Assembly: GCF_030419005.1 (NCBI RefSeq)
Contig: NZ_CP106951.1
Coordinates: 1,736,001-1,800,000, forward strand
Direction: 5' to 3'
Source: Eleftheria terrae
GTDB lineage: Bacteria; Pseudomonadota; Gammaproteobacteria; Burkholderiales; Burkholderiaceae_C
DNA length: 64,000 nucleotides
A program made the position numbers and the translations under genes. This document shows, in pieces, positions 45,481 to 55,064 of the stretch (position 1 is its first letter; each line of letters begins with the position of its first letter). The notes under the pieces are model-generated. The model was not told where the DNA came from. It worked only from the letters and a program-made list of their open reading frames with translations, and searched no databases.

Positions 45481-46584
45481 ATGCGAGCCGACGCCGGTCC
45501 TGACGCCCTGCCTGCCGCCACCGCCCGGCCGGTCGAGGCCATCGGCGCCGCCCTGGCGCGCGCGCTGGACAGCGGGACGGTCCGCCTGCGCTATGTGAGC
45601 GACAGCATGCCGGGCCTGAAGCGAGTGCGCCGCGGGCAGGGCTTCGCCTATCTGGACAGCCAGGGCCGGGCGGTGAGCGACCCTGAAGTGCTGGCCCGCA
45701 TCCGCCAGCTGGCGATCCCGCCGGCCTACACCGACGTGTGGATCTGCCCGCTGCCGGATGGCCACCTGCAAGCCACCGGGCGGGACGCGCGCGGCCGCAA
45801 ACAGTACCGCTACCACCCGGATTGGCACGCCCAGCGCGATGCCAACAAGTTCGACCGCATGATCGCCTTCGGCGCGGCGCTGCCCCGCATCCGCGCCCGT
45901 GTGGAGCGCGACCTGCGCCGCAGGGGGCTGCCCCGCGAGAAGGTGCTGGCCGCCATCGTGCACCTGATGGACACCACCTATTTGCGGGTCGGCAATGACG
46001 AATACGCGCGCACCAACGGCTCCTACGGACTGACCACCCTGCGCGACGGGCATGCAGAAGTGCGCGGGGACACGCTGAAGCTGCGTTTCAAGGGCAAGAG
46101 TGGCGTGCTGCATCAGGTGAGCGTGACCGACCGCCGCATCGCCCGGCTGGTGCGCAGCTGCCAGGACCTGCCAGGCCAGGAGCTGTTCCAGTATGTGGAC
46201 GATGCCGGAGAGGTGCGCGACGTCGGCTCCAGCGACGTCAACGACTACCTCCGGGAAACCACCGGGGCTGAGTTCACCGCCAAGGACTTCCGCACCTGGC
46301 ATGCGTCGACACAGGCGCTGGAGTGGCTGGCGCCGCTGAGCGCCGGCAGCAAGGGCGAGGCGCGGCGGCTGATCAAGGAAGCGCTGACCCAGGTCTCGTC
46401 CCGCCTTGGCAACACGGTGGCGGTGTGCCGCAAGTCATATGTCCATCCAGGCGTGCTGGAGTGCTTCGTAGCCGGCACGCTGGCGGCCTCCTGCCAGCCC
46501 TGCCGGCGCCGGCGGGTGCCGAGCCGCCTGCCGGCCGCCGAACGACGACTGATGCTGTTCCTGCACGCCGCAGCGGCGGGTTGA
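45481..46584 (+). CDS. DNA topoisomerase IB (eukaryotic-like)
   Basis: A 367-residue type IB topoisomerase, which relaxes supercoils through a 3'-phosphotyrosine. The N-terminal domain has RRGQGFAYLDSQGR and AYTDVWICP; the catalytic domain shows ATGRDARGRKQYRYHPDW (the first Arg and Lys), TTYLRVGNDEYARTNGSYGLTTL, KDFRTWHAS (His) and the nucleophile region CRKSYVHP (Tyr about residue 320). Such enzymes occur in poxviruses and sporadically in bacteria, where the role is unclear. Encoded just behind DUF4142, unusual company for a DNA enzyme. The tail is basic. Confidence 0.93.
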   Translation: MRADAGPDALPAATARPVEAIGAALARALDSGTVRLRYVSDSMPGLKRVRRGQGFAYLDSQGRAVSDPEVLARIRQLAIPPAYTDVWICPLPDGHLQATGRDARGRKQYRYHPDWHAQRDANKFDRMIAFGAALPRIRARVERDLRRRGLPREKVLAAIVHLMDTTYLRVGNDEYARTNGSYGLTTLRDGHAEVRGDTLKLRFKGKSGVLHQVSVTDRRIARLVRSCQDLPGQELFQYVDDAGEVRDVGSSDVNDYLRETTGAEFTAKDFRTWHASTQALEWLAPLSAGSKGEARRLIKEALTQVSSRLGNTVAVCRKSYVHPGVLECFVAGTLAASCQPCRRRRVPSRLPAAERRLMLFLHAAAAG

Positions 46585-46743
46585 CGCCGCCAACGCGGCC
46601 TGAGGGTATGCCGCAGGGTCATGCATAACTTGCATGACTCGGCCGACTTTAATGGGTCGGGCGACTCTACAGTTCCGGGTGCGCGCACGGCCTACCGGCC
46701 GAGCCAACCGAACGAACGAAGCTTTTGATCGAAAGGAACAGGC

Positions 46744-48015
46744 GTGAGTTCTTTGTCTTACGTGACTCCGTCCACAGACAGCCCGTGGGAGACCTACCTC
46801 TCCCAGGTGGACCGTGTGGTCCCCTACCTTGGTTCCCTGGCCCGCTGGGCCGAAACCCTGAAGCGCCCAAAGCGCGCGCTGATCGTCGACATCCCGATCG
46901 AGATGGATGATGGCACGGTGCGCCACTTCGAGGGCTTCCGTGTGCAGCACAACCTCTCGCGCGGCCCGGGCAAGGGCGGCGTGCGCTACCACCCGGACGT
47001 CACGCTGGAAGAAGTGATGGCGCTGTCGGCCTGGATGACGGTCAAGACCGCCGCGGTGAACCTGCCCTATGGCGGTGCCAAGGGCGGCATCCGTGTCGAT
47101 CCGAAGCACCTGTCGCTGAAGGAGCTGGAGAAGCTGACCCGCCGCTACACCAGCGAGATCGGCCTCATCATCGGGCCGCAGCAGGACATCCCCGCACCGG
47201 ACGTCAACACCAACGCCCAGATCATGGCGTGGATGATGGACACCTACTCGATGAACGTGGGGGCCACCGCCACCGGCGTCGTCACCGGCAAGCCGATCCA
47301 CCTGGGCGGCTCGCTGGGCCGGGTCAAGGCGACCGGCCGGGGCGTGTTCGTGACCGGCCGCGAGGCGGCCCGCCGCATCGGCCTCAACCTGGACGGCGCT
47401 CGCGTGGCGGTACAGGGATTCGGCAACGTCGGCAGCGCTGCAGCCGAGCTGTTCGTGCAGGCCGGCGCCAAGCTGGTGGCAGTGCAGGACCACACCGGCA
47501 CCATCGTCAATCGCAATGGCATGGACATGGCCAGCCTGATGCAGACCCTGCACGACCGGGGCGGCGTCGGCGACTACGGTCAGGCGGAGCGCATCGACAA
47601 CGAGTCGTTCTGGGACGTCGACTGCGACATCCTCATCCCGGCCGCCCTGGAAGGCCAGCTCACCTCCGACCGTGCCAACCGCATCAAGGCCAAGCTGGTG
47701 CTCGAAGGTGCCAACGGCCCGACGTTGCCGCATGCCGACGAGGTGCTGCGCGACCGTGGCGTGCTGGTGGTGCCGGACGTGATCTGCAACGCCGGCGGCG
47801 TGACGGTCAGCTACTTCGAGTGGGTGCAGGATTTCTCCAGCTTCTTCTGGAGCGAGGACGAGATCAACGTGCGCCTCGACAAGATCATGGTCGACGCACT
47901 GAAGAAGATCTGGGACACCGCCGAGCGCCACAACATCTCGCTGCGCACCGCCACGTTCGCCGTGGCCTGCGAGCGCATCCTGATGGCGCGCCAGGAACGC
48001 GGCCTCTACCCCTGA
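46744..48015 (+). CDS. gdhA: glutamate dehydrogenase
   Basis: A 423-residue Glu/Leu/Phe/Val dehydrogenase that interconverts glutamate and 2-oxoglutarate plus ammonia. The substrate lysines are in [13 protein letters not shown] and the catalytic Lys in [10 protein letters not shown]; the dinucleotide fold is [17 protein letters not shown]. The length and [10 protein letters not shown] region match the small NAD-type GdhA of betaproteobacteria. GTG 46744 is used, with an AAGGAA box. A hairpin between this gene and the convergent glycan operon (48025-48045) probably ends both messages. Confidence 0.94.
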   Translation: MSSLSYVTPSTDSPWETYLSQVDRVVPYLGSLARWAETLKRPKRALIVDIPIEMDDGTVRHFEGFRVQHNLSRGPGKGGVRYHPDVTLEEVMALSAWMTVKTAAVNLPYGGAKGGIRVDPKHLSLKELEKLTRRYTSEIGLIIGPQQDIPAPDVNTNAQIMAWMMDTYSMNVGATATGVVTGKPIHLGGSLGRVKATGRGVFVTGREAARRIGLNLDGARVAVQGFGNVGSAAAELFVQAGAKLVAVQDHTGTIVNRNGMDMASLMQTLHDRGGVGDYGQAERIDNESFWDVDCDILIPAALEGQLTSDRANRIKAKLVLEGANGPTLPHADEVLRDRGVLVVPDVICNAGGVTVSYFEWVQDFSSFFWSEDEINVRLDKIMVDALKKIWDTAERHNISLRTATFAVACERILMARQERGLYP

Positions 48016-48024
48016 GGCCCCGGC

Positions 48025-48046
48025 AGGGGGCTCCACGCGCCCCCTT
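48025..48046 (+). terminator. possible terminator between gdhA and the glycan operon
   Basis: AGGGGGC (48025-48031) pairs perfectly with GCCCCCT (48039-48045) around a 7-base loop, followed by only one further T before CTGG. It sits 10 bp after gdhA and faces the end of the minus-strand operon. The weak T-run makes it uncertain. Confidence 0.45.
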
Positions 48047-48088
48047 CTGGCCGCCGGACGCGCCACGCGGCCGGCGGCAGGTGGCGGC

Positions 48089-49051
48089 TCAGCCCGCCAC
48101 GGTTTCGAACACGTCGAGCCAGTCGTCCACGAAGCGCTCGATGCCAAAGCGCTGCAGCGCCGTCTTGCGGGCCGCAGCGCCCCACTCCTGCGCTTCCTTC
48201 GGATCGGCCAGCAGGCGCTGCATGGCCTCGATGAGGCGCTCGGGCCGCGTGTCGAGATAGCCGTTCTCGCCGTTGCAGATCACCGTCACCAGCTCCGTGG
48301 TGGCCAGGCCCACGATCGGCAGCCCGACCATCATTGCCTCGATGATCGAGAGCCCGAGGCTGGTGTAGCGGATCGGGTTGAAGAAGAACCGGTACTGCGA
48401 CATCACCTCCGCCAGGCGGTGGTTCTCCACCTCGCCCAGGCCGCCGATGTCCTGCAACTCCAGCGCCCCCATGCCGACCAGGCTCAACGGCACCGCCTGC
48501 CGCACCTGGCGGTAAACGTCCAGCCCGAGCCGGCGGCCGCGTCGCTGCAGGTTGTTGACGACCACGATGCCCTCGGCCTTCTCGCCGCTGTAGCTGGCCG
48601 GGCTCATCAGCTTGACGCCATGCTCCACCACCCGGGTGGGCGTGTCGCCGCTGTCCCACATCAGCGCATTGAAGGGGGTGCAGTGCACCAGCATCACCTC
48701 CCGGTCCTGCACCCAATGGCGGGTGTTGGTGGGATGCTCCTGCGGCGGGTCGTGCTCCAGGTAGACGCGCGGCAGGCGCTGCTGGGCCGGGCTCAGCAGC
48801 CGGTACTGCTCCTCGGTCCAGGCATCGCGCGACTGGAACAGGATGACGTCGAACGCCATCTCGCGAATCTGCTCCACCCGGGCCTCGAACACGTTATCGC
48901 CCCACGGCAGCGTGCCGCTGCGGCCACTGTGATGGGTCGAGCGCTCGGCATCGGTGACCAGGTAGAAGTCATGCGGCACCTGGGTCAGGTACCAGAGGTA
49001 GTTGCCATGGACATGCCAGGTGAGGATCTTCAACCGCTTACTGCGGGACAT
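48089..49051 (-). CDS. GT1/GT4-like glycosyltransferase, last gene of glycan operon
   Basis: A 320-residue glycosyltransferase with the domain order of GT-B enzymes but a short N-terminal part. The C-terminal domain shows [18 protein letters not shown] and [30 protein letters not shown], the donor-binding glutamate motif. ATG 49051 is chosen because an AGGAG box lies 9 bp upstream; a TTG at 49069 is an in-frame alternative. Its start overlaps the heptosyltransferase stop by 14 bp. Donor unknown. It ends the nine-gene operon that faces gdhA. Confidence 0.8.
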   Translation of the reverse strand: MSRSKRLKILTWHVHGNYLWYLTQVPHDFYLVTDAERSTHHSGRSGTLPWGDNVFEARVEQIREMAFDVILFQSRDAWTEEQYRLLSPAQQRLPRVYLEHDPPQEHPTNTRHWVQDREVMLVHCTPFNALMWDSGDTPTRVVEHGVKLMSPASYSGEKAEGIVVVNNLQRRGRRLGLDVYRQVRQAVPLSLVGMGALELQDIGGLGEVENHRLAEVMSQYRFFFNPIRYTSLGLSIIEAMMVGLPIVGLATTELVTVICNGENGYLDTRPERLIEAMQRLLADPKEAQEWGAAARKTALQRFGIERFVDDWLDVFETVAG

Positions 49052-50156
49052 GGACGCTAGCTCCTGCAAGGGACAACCGGGCCGCGGCGATCACCGCCTC
49101 GGGCCCGACGGCAAGCGCGCATTCGTGCGCGCCCGGACAAACTTCGTGGGCACAGGGCCGGCAGGCAACATCACCCCACAGCACCTGGTGCAAGTCATGG
49201 TCGAGCGGCTGCCAGCGCTGCACGTCGCCACCGGAGCTGACGATGACACTGGGCGTGTGCAGCGCGGCGGCGATGTGCGAGATGCCGGTGTCATTGCTCA
49301 CCACCAGCCGGGCACCTTCCACCAGCGCGCCCAGCTCCCACAGCGAGGTGCGGCCCGCCAGGTTCACGGCCGGCGCCCGCATGGCGGACTGCAGCTCGGC
49401 GGCCAGCGGCGCTTCGGCCGCCGTGCCGGTGATGACAACGCGCCAGCCTTCGCTGGCCAGTGCATCGGCGACCGCCGCGAACCGGGCCACCGGCCAGCGG
49501 CGTGAACGCAGCTGGGCTCCCGGGTGCACGCAGACATGAGCACCCTGCCCGGCTTCGGGCCACAGCGCCAGCACGCTGCGGCGATCGGCATCGCGCACGG
49601 GAAACTCGAGCTGCTGCCCCTGGCGCGGCAGACCGAGCCGGTCGGTGAGCGACAGCAGGCGCTCGATCTCGTGGCCGCCGTCGGGCCAGGGCAGGAACAG
49701 CTCCGGGTCGGGACACCAGGCGCCGGGCAGCCAGAAGCCGGCCATGCGGGTCGCCCCGAAGCAGGCCACCAGCGGATTGGCGATGCCGCCGCTGCCATGC
49801 ATCTGCACGGCCAGATCCGCCTGCCTCGCCTGCACTTCGGCGAGAAAGGCCGGCCAGGCCGACAGCTCCAGCCGACCTTCCGGCAGAGCGGGATGCCCCG
49901 GGAAGGCGATGAAATCGTCCACCTGGGGCAGGCGTTCGGCCAGCTGCTGCGCCCACGGCAGGCCGACCAGCGTCAGTGCGGCCTGCGGGTAGGCCGCCTT
50001 CAAGGCCCTCAAGGCCGGCACCGCGCAGAGCAGGTCGCCGAGCACCAGGGCACGGAACACCAGGATGCGACGGACCCGGGCCGGGTCGAGCACCGGCTGC
50101 GCGGGGGTGCTGGCCTGGGGCGCTGACAGCAGGAAGGAGCGGGCGCGGTCCATCAT
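49038..50156 (-). CDS. heptosyltransferase-like GT9 (first of two)
   Basis: A 372-residue GT9 protein. The N-terminus RRILVFRALVLGDLLCAVPALRALKAAYPQA fits ADP-heptose transferases such as WaaC, WaaF and WaaQ; the donor site appears as CVHPGAQLRSRRWPVARFA and SNDTGISHIAAALHTPSVIVSSG. It adds L-glycero-D-manno-heptose, or a related sugar, to a lipid or oligosaccharide. The C-terminal part holds a CRPCAHEVCPGAHEC cluster of cysteines, which fits known variants. Two Met codons (50156, 50153) can start it, only 5 bp after the radical SAM gene. A second GT9 lies upstream in the same operon. Confidence 0.85.
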   Translation of the reverse strand: MMDRARSFLLSAPQASTPAQPVLDPARVRRILVFRALVLGDLLCAVPALRALKAAYPQAALTLVGLPWAQQLAERLPQVDDFIAFPGHPALPEGRLELSAWPAFLAEVQARQADLAVQMHGSGGIANPLVACFGATRMAGFWLPGAWCPDPELFLPWPDGGHEIERLLSLTDRLGLPRQGQQLEFPVRDADRRSVLALWPEAGQGAHVCVHPGAQLRSRRWPVARFAAVADALASEGWRVVITGTAAEAPLAAELQSAMRAPAVNLAGRTSLWELGALVEGARLVVSNDTGISHIAAALHTPSVIVSSGGDVQRWQPLDHDLHQVLWGDVACRPCAHEVCPGAHECALAVGPEAVIAAARLSLAGASVHVPQ

Positions 50157-50161
50157 GCCGG

Positions 50162-51172
50162 CTAGAAGGCGCCGTGGTACAGCGCGCAATGGCGGCAGAC
50201 CGACGGTGGCTCGGCGCTGTTGAGCTGCGCGCGGAACCGCTGGGCCGCCTCGCCTTGCCAGCGCGCTGCCACACCGGTGTCGAGCACATTGCCGAAGTTC
50301 GCCCGGTCGGGCGTTGCCACCATGCAGCAGGGCAGCATGTCGCCGCCCGCGGTCAGGTAGAGCTGGTCCCAAGGCCAGCGGCAGCCGGCCGCCCCCGGTC
50401 GCGGCGACAGGCGCGGCAGATGGAGGGTGACGCCCAAGGCGGCGGCCAGCCGCGACGCATGCGCGAAGACCTGCATGGCATGCGGCAGGTCGTGCTCGGT
50501 CAGCTCGGCCTGGTGCACATAGTCGCGGATCGGGATGTAGCGGCGCGGCAAGGTCGCCTGCTCGAGGTCGCTGGACAGGCGTTGCACCAGCACGTCGTGC
50601 ACGCCCACCCGCTGCGCCAGCCGCAGCACGTCCGCCAGTTCGTCCAGGTTCTGGCGCATCAGCACCATCACCAGCCGCACCTGCAGCACCGAGCCGGCCG
50701 CAGCCCGGCGCGCCGCCGACAAACGCTCCAGGTTGCGCACCACCTTTGCGAAGGAGGCCTTCACCCGGATCGATTCATAGAGCTCCCGGTGCGCCGCGTC
50801 GATCGAGACCGACAGGGTGTGCAGGCCGCTGGACACGCAGCGTGCTGCCCGCTCAGGCGTGAGCAGTGTCAGATTGGTGTTGGCGGTGACGCGCAGCCCA
50901 CGCGCCACGGCGAGCTCCACCATCTCGAAGAACTGCGGGTTCAGCATCGGCTCGCCGAGGCCTTGCAGGTGCACTTCTTCCAGCTGCGGCAGTTCGTCGA
51001 GCAAGCGCTCGAACTGGGCCAGCGTCAGCATGCCGTCGCCATCGGGCCGCTGCGTCACGGTGCACATGCGGCAAGCCAGGTTGCAACTGCCGGTCGGCTC
51101 GATCTGCGCAAAGCGCGGCAAGGGCGGCAGCGCTTCGGAGCCACGAGGCGGTACGGCAGCGGCAAGGTGCAT
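50162..51172 (-). CDS. radical SAM / SPASM-domain enzyme of glycan operon
   Basis: A 336-residue radical SAM protein. The cluster cysteines are Cys30, Cys34 and Cys37 (CNLACRMC), near the start as in the canonical CX3CX2C. A barrel with EVHLQGLGEPMLNPQFFEMV and TLSVSIDAAHRELY follows. The C-terminal SPASM-like segment has CRWPWDQLYLTAGGDMLPCCMVATP and CRHCALYHG, for an auxiliary cluster. It resembles enzymes of peptide modification and of sugar chemistry. Encoded between two glycosyltransferases, it more likely acts on a sugar or its lipid carrier than on a peptide, but no substrate can be named. Confidence 0.87.
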   Translation of the reverse strand: MHLAAAVPPRGSEALPPLPRFAQIEPTGSCNLACRMCTVTQRPDGDGMLTLAQFERLLDELPQLEEVHLQGLGEPMLNPQFFEMVELAVARGLRVTANTNLTLLTPERAARCVSSGLHTLSVSIDAAHRELYESIRVKASFAKVVRNLERLSAARRAAAGSVLQVRLVMVLMRQNLDELADVLRLAQRVGVHDVLVQRLSSDLEQATLPRRYIPIRDYVHQAELTEHDLPHAMQVFAHASRLAAALGVTLHLPRLSPRPGAAGCRWPWDQLYLTAGGDMLPCCMVATPDRANFGNVLDTGVAARWQGEAAQRFRAQLNSAEPPSVCRHCALYHGAF

Positions 51173-51184
51173 GGGCGCCCTCTC

Positions 51185-52162
51185 TCAGATGAACGGAACG
51201 CGAAAGCGCAAGGCCCCAGCCAGGCGCCAGAACACGGACAGGAAGGGAATGGCCACCGAGGTGAGCACCATCTCGGCCACATGCCGCGGCCGGTGCGAGG
51301 TGTCGCGCAGCCGCTGCCAGGCGAAGGCACCGATGAAGCCACAGGCCACCATGCCCAGCAGCAGCGCGAGCACCGGCGAGCCGCCGAGCGCGCACACCAG
51401 CGCGCCGATCGCGCAGGTGACGATCAGGTAGTAGCGCCACGGCGGCATGCGGCGGATCAGCTCGCGGTAATGGCGCGGGTGCTTTTTATAGAGCAGCGCA
51501 TCGAAGAACATGTTGGCCTGCTGCATGACGCTCACCCCCCAGGGCGCCGGCCGCACCGGGTGGATGACGAGCGCCGCCGGCACCGGATCCACGGTGCCGA
51601 AGCGCTGCAGCAGCGAGAAATAGAGGTCGGCGTCCTCGCGCCAGGCGCGCTTGAAGCGCTCGTCGAAGCCGCCCACCGCCTCCAGCGCGTCGCGCCGGAC
51701 AAAGGCGTTGGCGGTGACGAATTCGGCGTTTTCGAGCCCGCGGGTGTTCTTTTCGTGGTCGGTGGGCGGGTCGTCGGCGGTCGGCACCACCACCCGGCCC
51801 CAGGCGGCGGCGCGGTCCATGGTCATCGCCAGCATGCCGTAGCGCAGCCAGTCGCGGTCGGGGATCGTGTCGTCGTCGGTGAAGGCGATGACGGCCGATT
51901 CGGCCGCCCGCCAGCCGCGGTTGCGGGCGGCCGCCGGCCCGCGCGTGCCCTCCGGGCGCAGGTAGCGGATCTCGGGCGAACCGCGGGTCAGCTCGGCGAG
52001 CTGGGCCACGGCGGCTTCGGTGTCGTCGGTCTGGCCGTCGTCGACGACGATGATCTCGTAGGCGGACGGCTCGAAGCTCTGGTCCACCAGCGCCTCCAGG
52101 CAGCGCATCAGGAGTTGCGGTCGTTTGTAGGTGGGGATGACCACCGACACACGAAGCGTCAT
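51185..52162 (-). CDS. GT2-family glycosyltransferase with membrane anchor
   Basis: A 325-residue inverting glycosyltransferase. The GT-A fold is marked by SVVIPTYKRPQLLMRCLEAL, VVDDGQTDD, AAARNRGWRAAES, FTDDDTIPD (DxD) and AWREDADLYFSLL (the catalytic ED). Three or so C-terminal hydrophobic helices (near 230-310) anchor it to the inner membrane, as in transferases acting on lipid-linked saccharides. Its start overlaps the carbamoyltransferase by 4 bp (ATGA), which couples their translation. Confidence 0.88.
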   Translation of the reverse strand: MTLRVSVVIPTYKRPQLLMRCLEALVDQSFEPSAYEIIVVDDGQTDDTEAAVAQLAELTRGSPEIRYLRPEGTRGPAAARNRGWRAAESAVIAFTDDDTIPDRDWLRYGMLAMTMDRAAAWGRVVVPTADDPPTDHEKNTRGLENAEFVTANAFVRRDALEAVGGFDERFKRAWREDADLYFSLLQRFGTVDPVPAALVIHPVRPAPWGVSVMQQANMFFDALLYKKHPRHYRELIRRMPPWRYYLIVTCAIGALVCALGGSPVLALLLGMVACGFIGAFAWQRLRDTSHRPRHVAEMVLTSVAIPFLSVFWRLAGALRFRVPFI

Positions 52163-53907
52163 GCGTTTTTCTCCAGCAGGAAGGATCCGATCACCAAGGC
52201 GTCCAGCGGGGTGCTGAAGAACGCATTGATGGCATCGCGCGGAGTGCACACGACCGGTTCACCCCGCACATTGAACGAAGTGTTGACGAGCACGGGCACA
52301 CCGGTCAATGCTCCAAATGCTTTCAACAAGTCGTAGTACGGGGGGTTGGTGTCGCGGCGCACCGTCTGCACGCGGGCCGTGTGGTCGGCATGGCAGACCG
52401 CCGGGATGCGGGCCGCCTGCTGGGGCAGCACGTCGTAGATGAACAGCATGAAGGGCGCCGAGCCGCCATTGGCCTCTGCCGGCGTGAACCAGGCCGGCAG
52501 GTCATCCTCCGGCACCACCGGCGCCACCGGCCGGAAATCCTCGCGGTCCTTCAACTCATTCAGGCGCGACTGCATCGCCGGATCGATCGGCGAGGCCAGG
52601 ATGGAGCGTGCGCCGAGCGCCCGCGGGCCGAACTCCATGCGGCCCTGGAACCAGCCGATGATGCGGTTGTCCTGCAGCAGCCGGGCGGTCTCGCCGGGCA
52701 CATCCTGCAGCCGGCGGTAGGGCAGCTTGGCCCACTGCAGCAGCTGCTCGATGGCTGCGTCGTCGTAGTCGGGGCCCCAATAGGCATGCTCCATGGTCCA
52801 GCGCCGGGGTGCTGCGCCGCCGCCGGCACGGCTGCGCTCCTGGGCGTCGATCCACAGCGCCGCGCCGAGCGCCGTGCCGGCGTCGCCGGCCGCCGGCTGC
52901 ACCCACACCTCGTCGAAGATGCCGGCGTCGCGCAGCCGGGCGTTCATCACGCAGTTGAGGGCCACCCCGCCGGCCATCGCCAGCCGGGTTTCGCCGGTGG
53001 TCTCGCGCAGCCAGCGCGCCAGCTGCAGCACGGTTTCTTCCAGCACCGCCTGCAAGGACGCCGTGACGTCGAAATGACGCTGCTCCATCGGCCCGCCGCG
53101 CTGACGAGCCGGGCCGAACAGGGCCACCGGGTCGAAGCGGGCGATCTCGTAGCGTCCGTTCTCGCGCACCCGCACCAGGTCGCGGAACGTGTCGAGGAAA
53201 CGCGGCTGGCCGAGCGCGGCCAGCGCCATCACCTTGTACTCGTCGCTCGAATGCAGGAAACCGAGATAGCTGGTGATGCGCTCGTACAGCATGCCCAGCG
53301 AATGCGGCATCGTCACTTCGCCCAGTGGCTCGTAGCGGCCGTCGGCATAGCGGCCGTAGGTGGTGGTGGCCTCCTCGCCGCGGCCGTCCAATGTCATCAC
53401 CGCGCAGCGCTCGAAGGGCGCGGCCAGGTAGGCGCTGGCCTGGTGCGACAGGTGGTGGTCGACGAAGTGCCAGCGGAACGGGCCGTCGTGCCGCACGCCG
53501 GCGAAGCGCGCCTTCAGGTGGTGCGGCGCGCCGTCGGCCAGCTGGCGCGGTGCGTTGACGATGTAGCTGGCGAACAGCGGGTCCCACACGCTCTCCCACT
53601 CCCCGGCCGCGCCGGCCGACGGCTGCATCGGCAGGGTCACCGTGTCGCCCTGCACGCGGTCGCGGATGAAGCGTTGCGGGTCGTAGCTGTAGGCCACATG
53701 GTCCACCTGGCTCAACGTCAGGCCGGCCTTGGCCAGGCAAAAGTCGATCGCATGGTAGGGCAGTTCCCAGGCCGAGAACGGCACCGGCCGCTTGCCGTGC
53801 TTGATGCGAGTGAAGCGTTCTTCCTCCGCCGCGGCGATCAGGACGCCATCGGCGACCAGGGCGGCGGAGCTGTCGTGGAAGGCTGCGTTGATGCCGAGTG
53901 TGATCAT
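52159..53907 (-). CDS. NodU/CmcH-family carbamoyltransferase
   Basis: A 582-residue O-carbamoyltransferase. It begins ITLGINAAFHDSSAALVADG; the metal pair is in DHHLSH (about His151/His155), followed by TLDGRGEEATTTYG and the ATP site MAGGVALNCVMNARL. The C-terminal YrdC-like/carboxy domain has GPRALGARSILASP and RPVAPVV with LVNTSFNVRGEPVV. Relatives NodU, CmcH and TobZ make carbamoyl-AMP and place the carbamoyl group on a sugar or antibiotic. Here it overlaps two glycosyltransferases, so a carbamoylated surface sugar is likely. The member is full length with both domains, which fits an active enzyme. Confidence 0.93.
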   Translation of the reverse strand: MITLGINAAFHDSSAALVADGVLIAAAEEERFTRIKHGKRPVPFSAWELPYHAIDFCLAKAGLTLSQVDHVAYSYDPQRFIRDRVQGDTVTLPMQPSAGAAGEWESVWDPLFASYIVNAPRQLADGAPHHLKARFAGVRHDGPFRWHFVDHHLSHQASAYLAAPFERCAVMTLDGRGEEATTTYGRYADGRYEPLGEVTMPHSLGMLYERITSYLGFLHSSDEYKVMALAALGQPRFLDTFRDLVRVRENGRYEIARFDPVALFGPARQRGGPMEQRHFDVTASLQAVLEETVLQLARWLRETTGETRLAMAGGVALNCVMNARLRDAGIFDEVWVQPAAGDAGTALGAALWIDAQERSRAGGGAAPRRWTMEHAYWGPDYDDAAIEQLLQWAKLPYRRLQDVPGETARLLQDNRIIGWFQGRMEFGPRALGARSILASPIDPAMQSRLNELKDREDFRPVAPVVPEDDLPAWFTPAEANGGSAPFMLFIYDVLPQQAARIPAVCHADHTARVQTVRRDTNPPYYDLLKAFGALTGVPVLVNTSFNVRGEPVVCTPRDAINAFFSTPLDALVIGSFLLEKNA

Positions 53908-55064
53908 GCGTAGGCGATGGGTGGTGTGACGATGGGATGCGAGGTCGCCGCTTCGGCCACTCCAGCCGGGCCAAGCAGTTCCAGGGCGGCCTGGGCCACC
54001 CGCTGTGGCTCGACCTTGCGCAGGCAGTCGTGATGGCCCTGCGGGCAGACGCTCTTCAGGCAGTTGCGGCAGGGCACGTCATGGTTGAGCACCCGCGCCG
54101 GCGTGCGCCAGGGCGTGTGCTGAGGGTTGGTGAGGGCGTAGAGGTCGACCACCGGCGTGCCGAGCGCTGCCGCGATGTGCACCGGGCCGCTGTTGTTCGA
54201 CACCAGCAGCCGTGCCCGCTGCAGCAATGCAGCCAGCTCGCCCAGGGTGAGCCGGCCGGCCAGCGATATCGATGGCTGCCGCATCGCGGCCTGGGCGGCC
54301 TCGATCAGGGCCGCCTCGTCGGGCCCGCCCGTGTACAGCACGCGGCAGCCGCTGTGCTGAGCCACACTGTCGGCGGCCAGGCCGAAGCGGTCGGCCGGGT
54401 AACGACGTGAAGCCGCCGTGGCGCCGGGGTGCACGACCAGCACCGGCTCCTCAGGGGACACGCCGGCTGCCGCCAGCTTGGCCTGCAGGCTGGCCCGGTC
54501 CTCCGCGCGGCAGGCGAAGCGCAGGCGGTCATCACTGGTCCGCAGGCCGACCGAGGCGACCAATGCCAGCTGCCGCTCCACTTCGTGGCGAATGCCCTGG
54601 GCCGGCTCCGGGTCGGGCAGCCAGTCGCTCAGCAGGTCGTACGGGTTCTCGCGGCTGTGCGCCAGACGCAGTGGAATGCCGGCCAGGCGGCACATCAGCG
54701 CCGCAGGCAGGGCGCTTTGCGTGTAGACGGTGAAGATCACCGCCGCGTCGAAGCGCCCCGCCTCCAGCCGCTGCAGCAGTGCCCGGTCGGCGGCAGGTTC
54801 GCGCGGCGCGCTGCCCTTGGACCAGGGCGCGTCGTAGACGATGGCCTCGTCCACCTCGGGCAGGTGCGGCAACGCGGCGGCGCCCGAGCGGGAGCAGAGC
54901 AGGCCGAGGTGGACGCCACGCAGGCTTTCCCGGATGGCGGCCAGCGCCGGACTGGTCATCACCACGTCGCCGAGGTTGTCCAGCCGCACCGCCAGCACCC
55001 GCCGCACGCCACGCCAGCGTTCCGGCGCCGACACCATCGGTTCAGACACGAGGCTGGTTGCCAT
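53904..55064 (-). CDS. heptosyltransferase-like GT9 (second)
   Basis: A 386-residue GT9 protein. RRVLAVRLDNLGDVVMTSPALAAIRE at residues 21-46 and the donor-binding sites LVVHPGATAASRRYPADRFG and SNNSGPVHIAAALGTPVVDLY match ADP-heptose:LPS transferases. A CRNCLKSVCPQGHHDCL cysteine segment near the C-terminus parallels the first GT9. The two differ enough to add sugars at different positions. Its stop overlaps the carbamoyltransferase start by 4 bp; its start lies inside the end of the GmhB-like gene (23-bp overlap). Confidence 0.87.
   Translation of the reverse strand: MATSLVSEPMVSAPERWRGVRRVLAVRLDNLGDVVMTSPALAAIRESLRGVHLGLLCSRSGAAALPHLPEVDEAIVYDAPWSKGSAPREPAADRALLQRLEAGRFDAAVIFTVYTQSALPAALMCRLAGIPLRLAHSRENPYDLLSDWLPDPEPAQGIRHEVERQLALVASVGLRTSDDRLRFACRAEDRASLQAKLAAAGVSPEEPVLVVHPGATAASRRYPADRFGLAADSVAQHSGCRVLYTGGPDEAALIEAAQAAMRQPSISLAGRLTLGELAALLQRARLLVSNNSGPVHIAAALGTPVVDLYALTNPQHTPWRTPARVLNHDVPCRNCLKSVCPQGHHDCLRKVEPQRVAQAALELLGPAGVAEAATSHPIVTPPIAYA

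Noticed and set aside
50162..51172. Reading the radical SAM gene as a RiPP maturase
   Set aside because: There is no precursor peptide gene or peptide exporter beside it, and it is embedded in a glycosyltransferase operon.
49976..52336. 786-residue plus-strand frame opposite the radical SAM and GT2 genes
   Set aside because: It crosses gene borders and has only compositional bias; the minus-strand proteins carry complete motifs.
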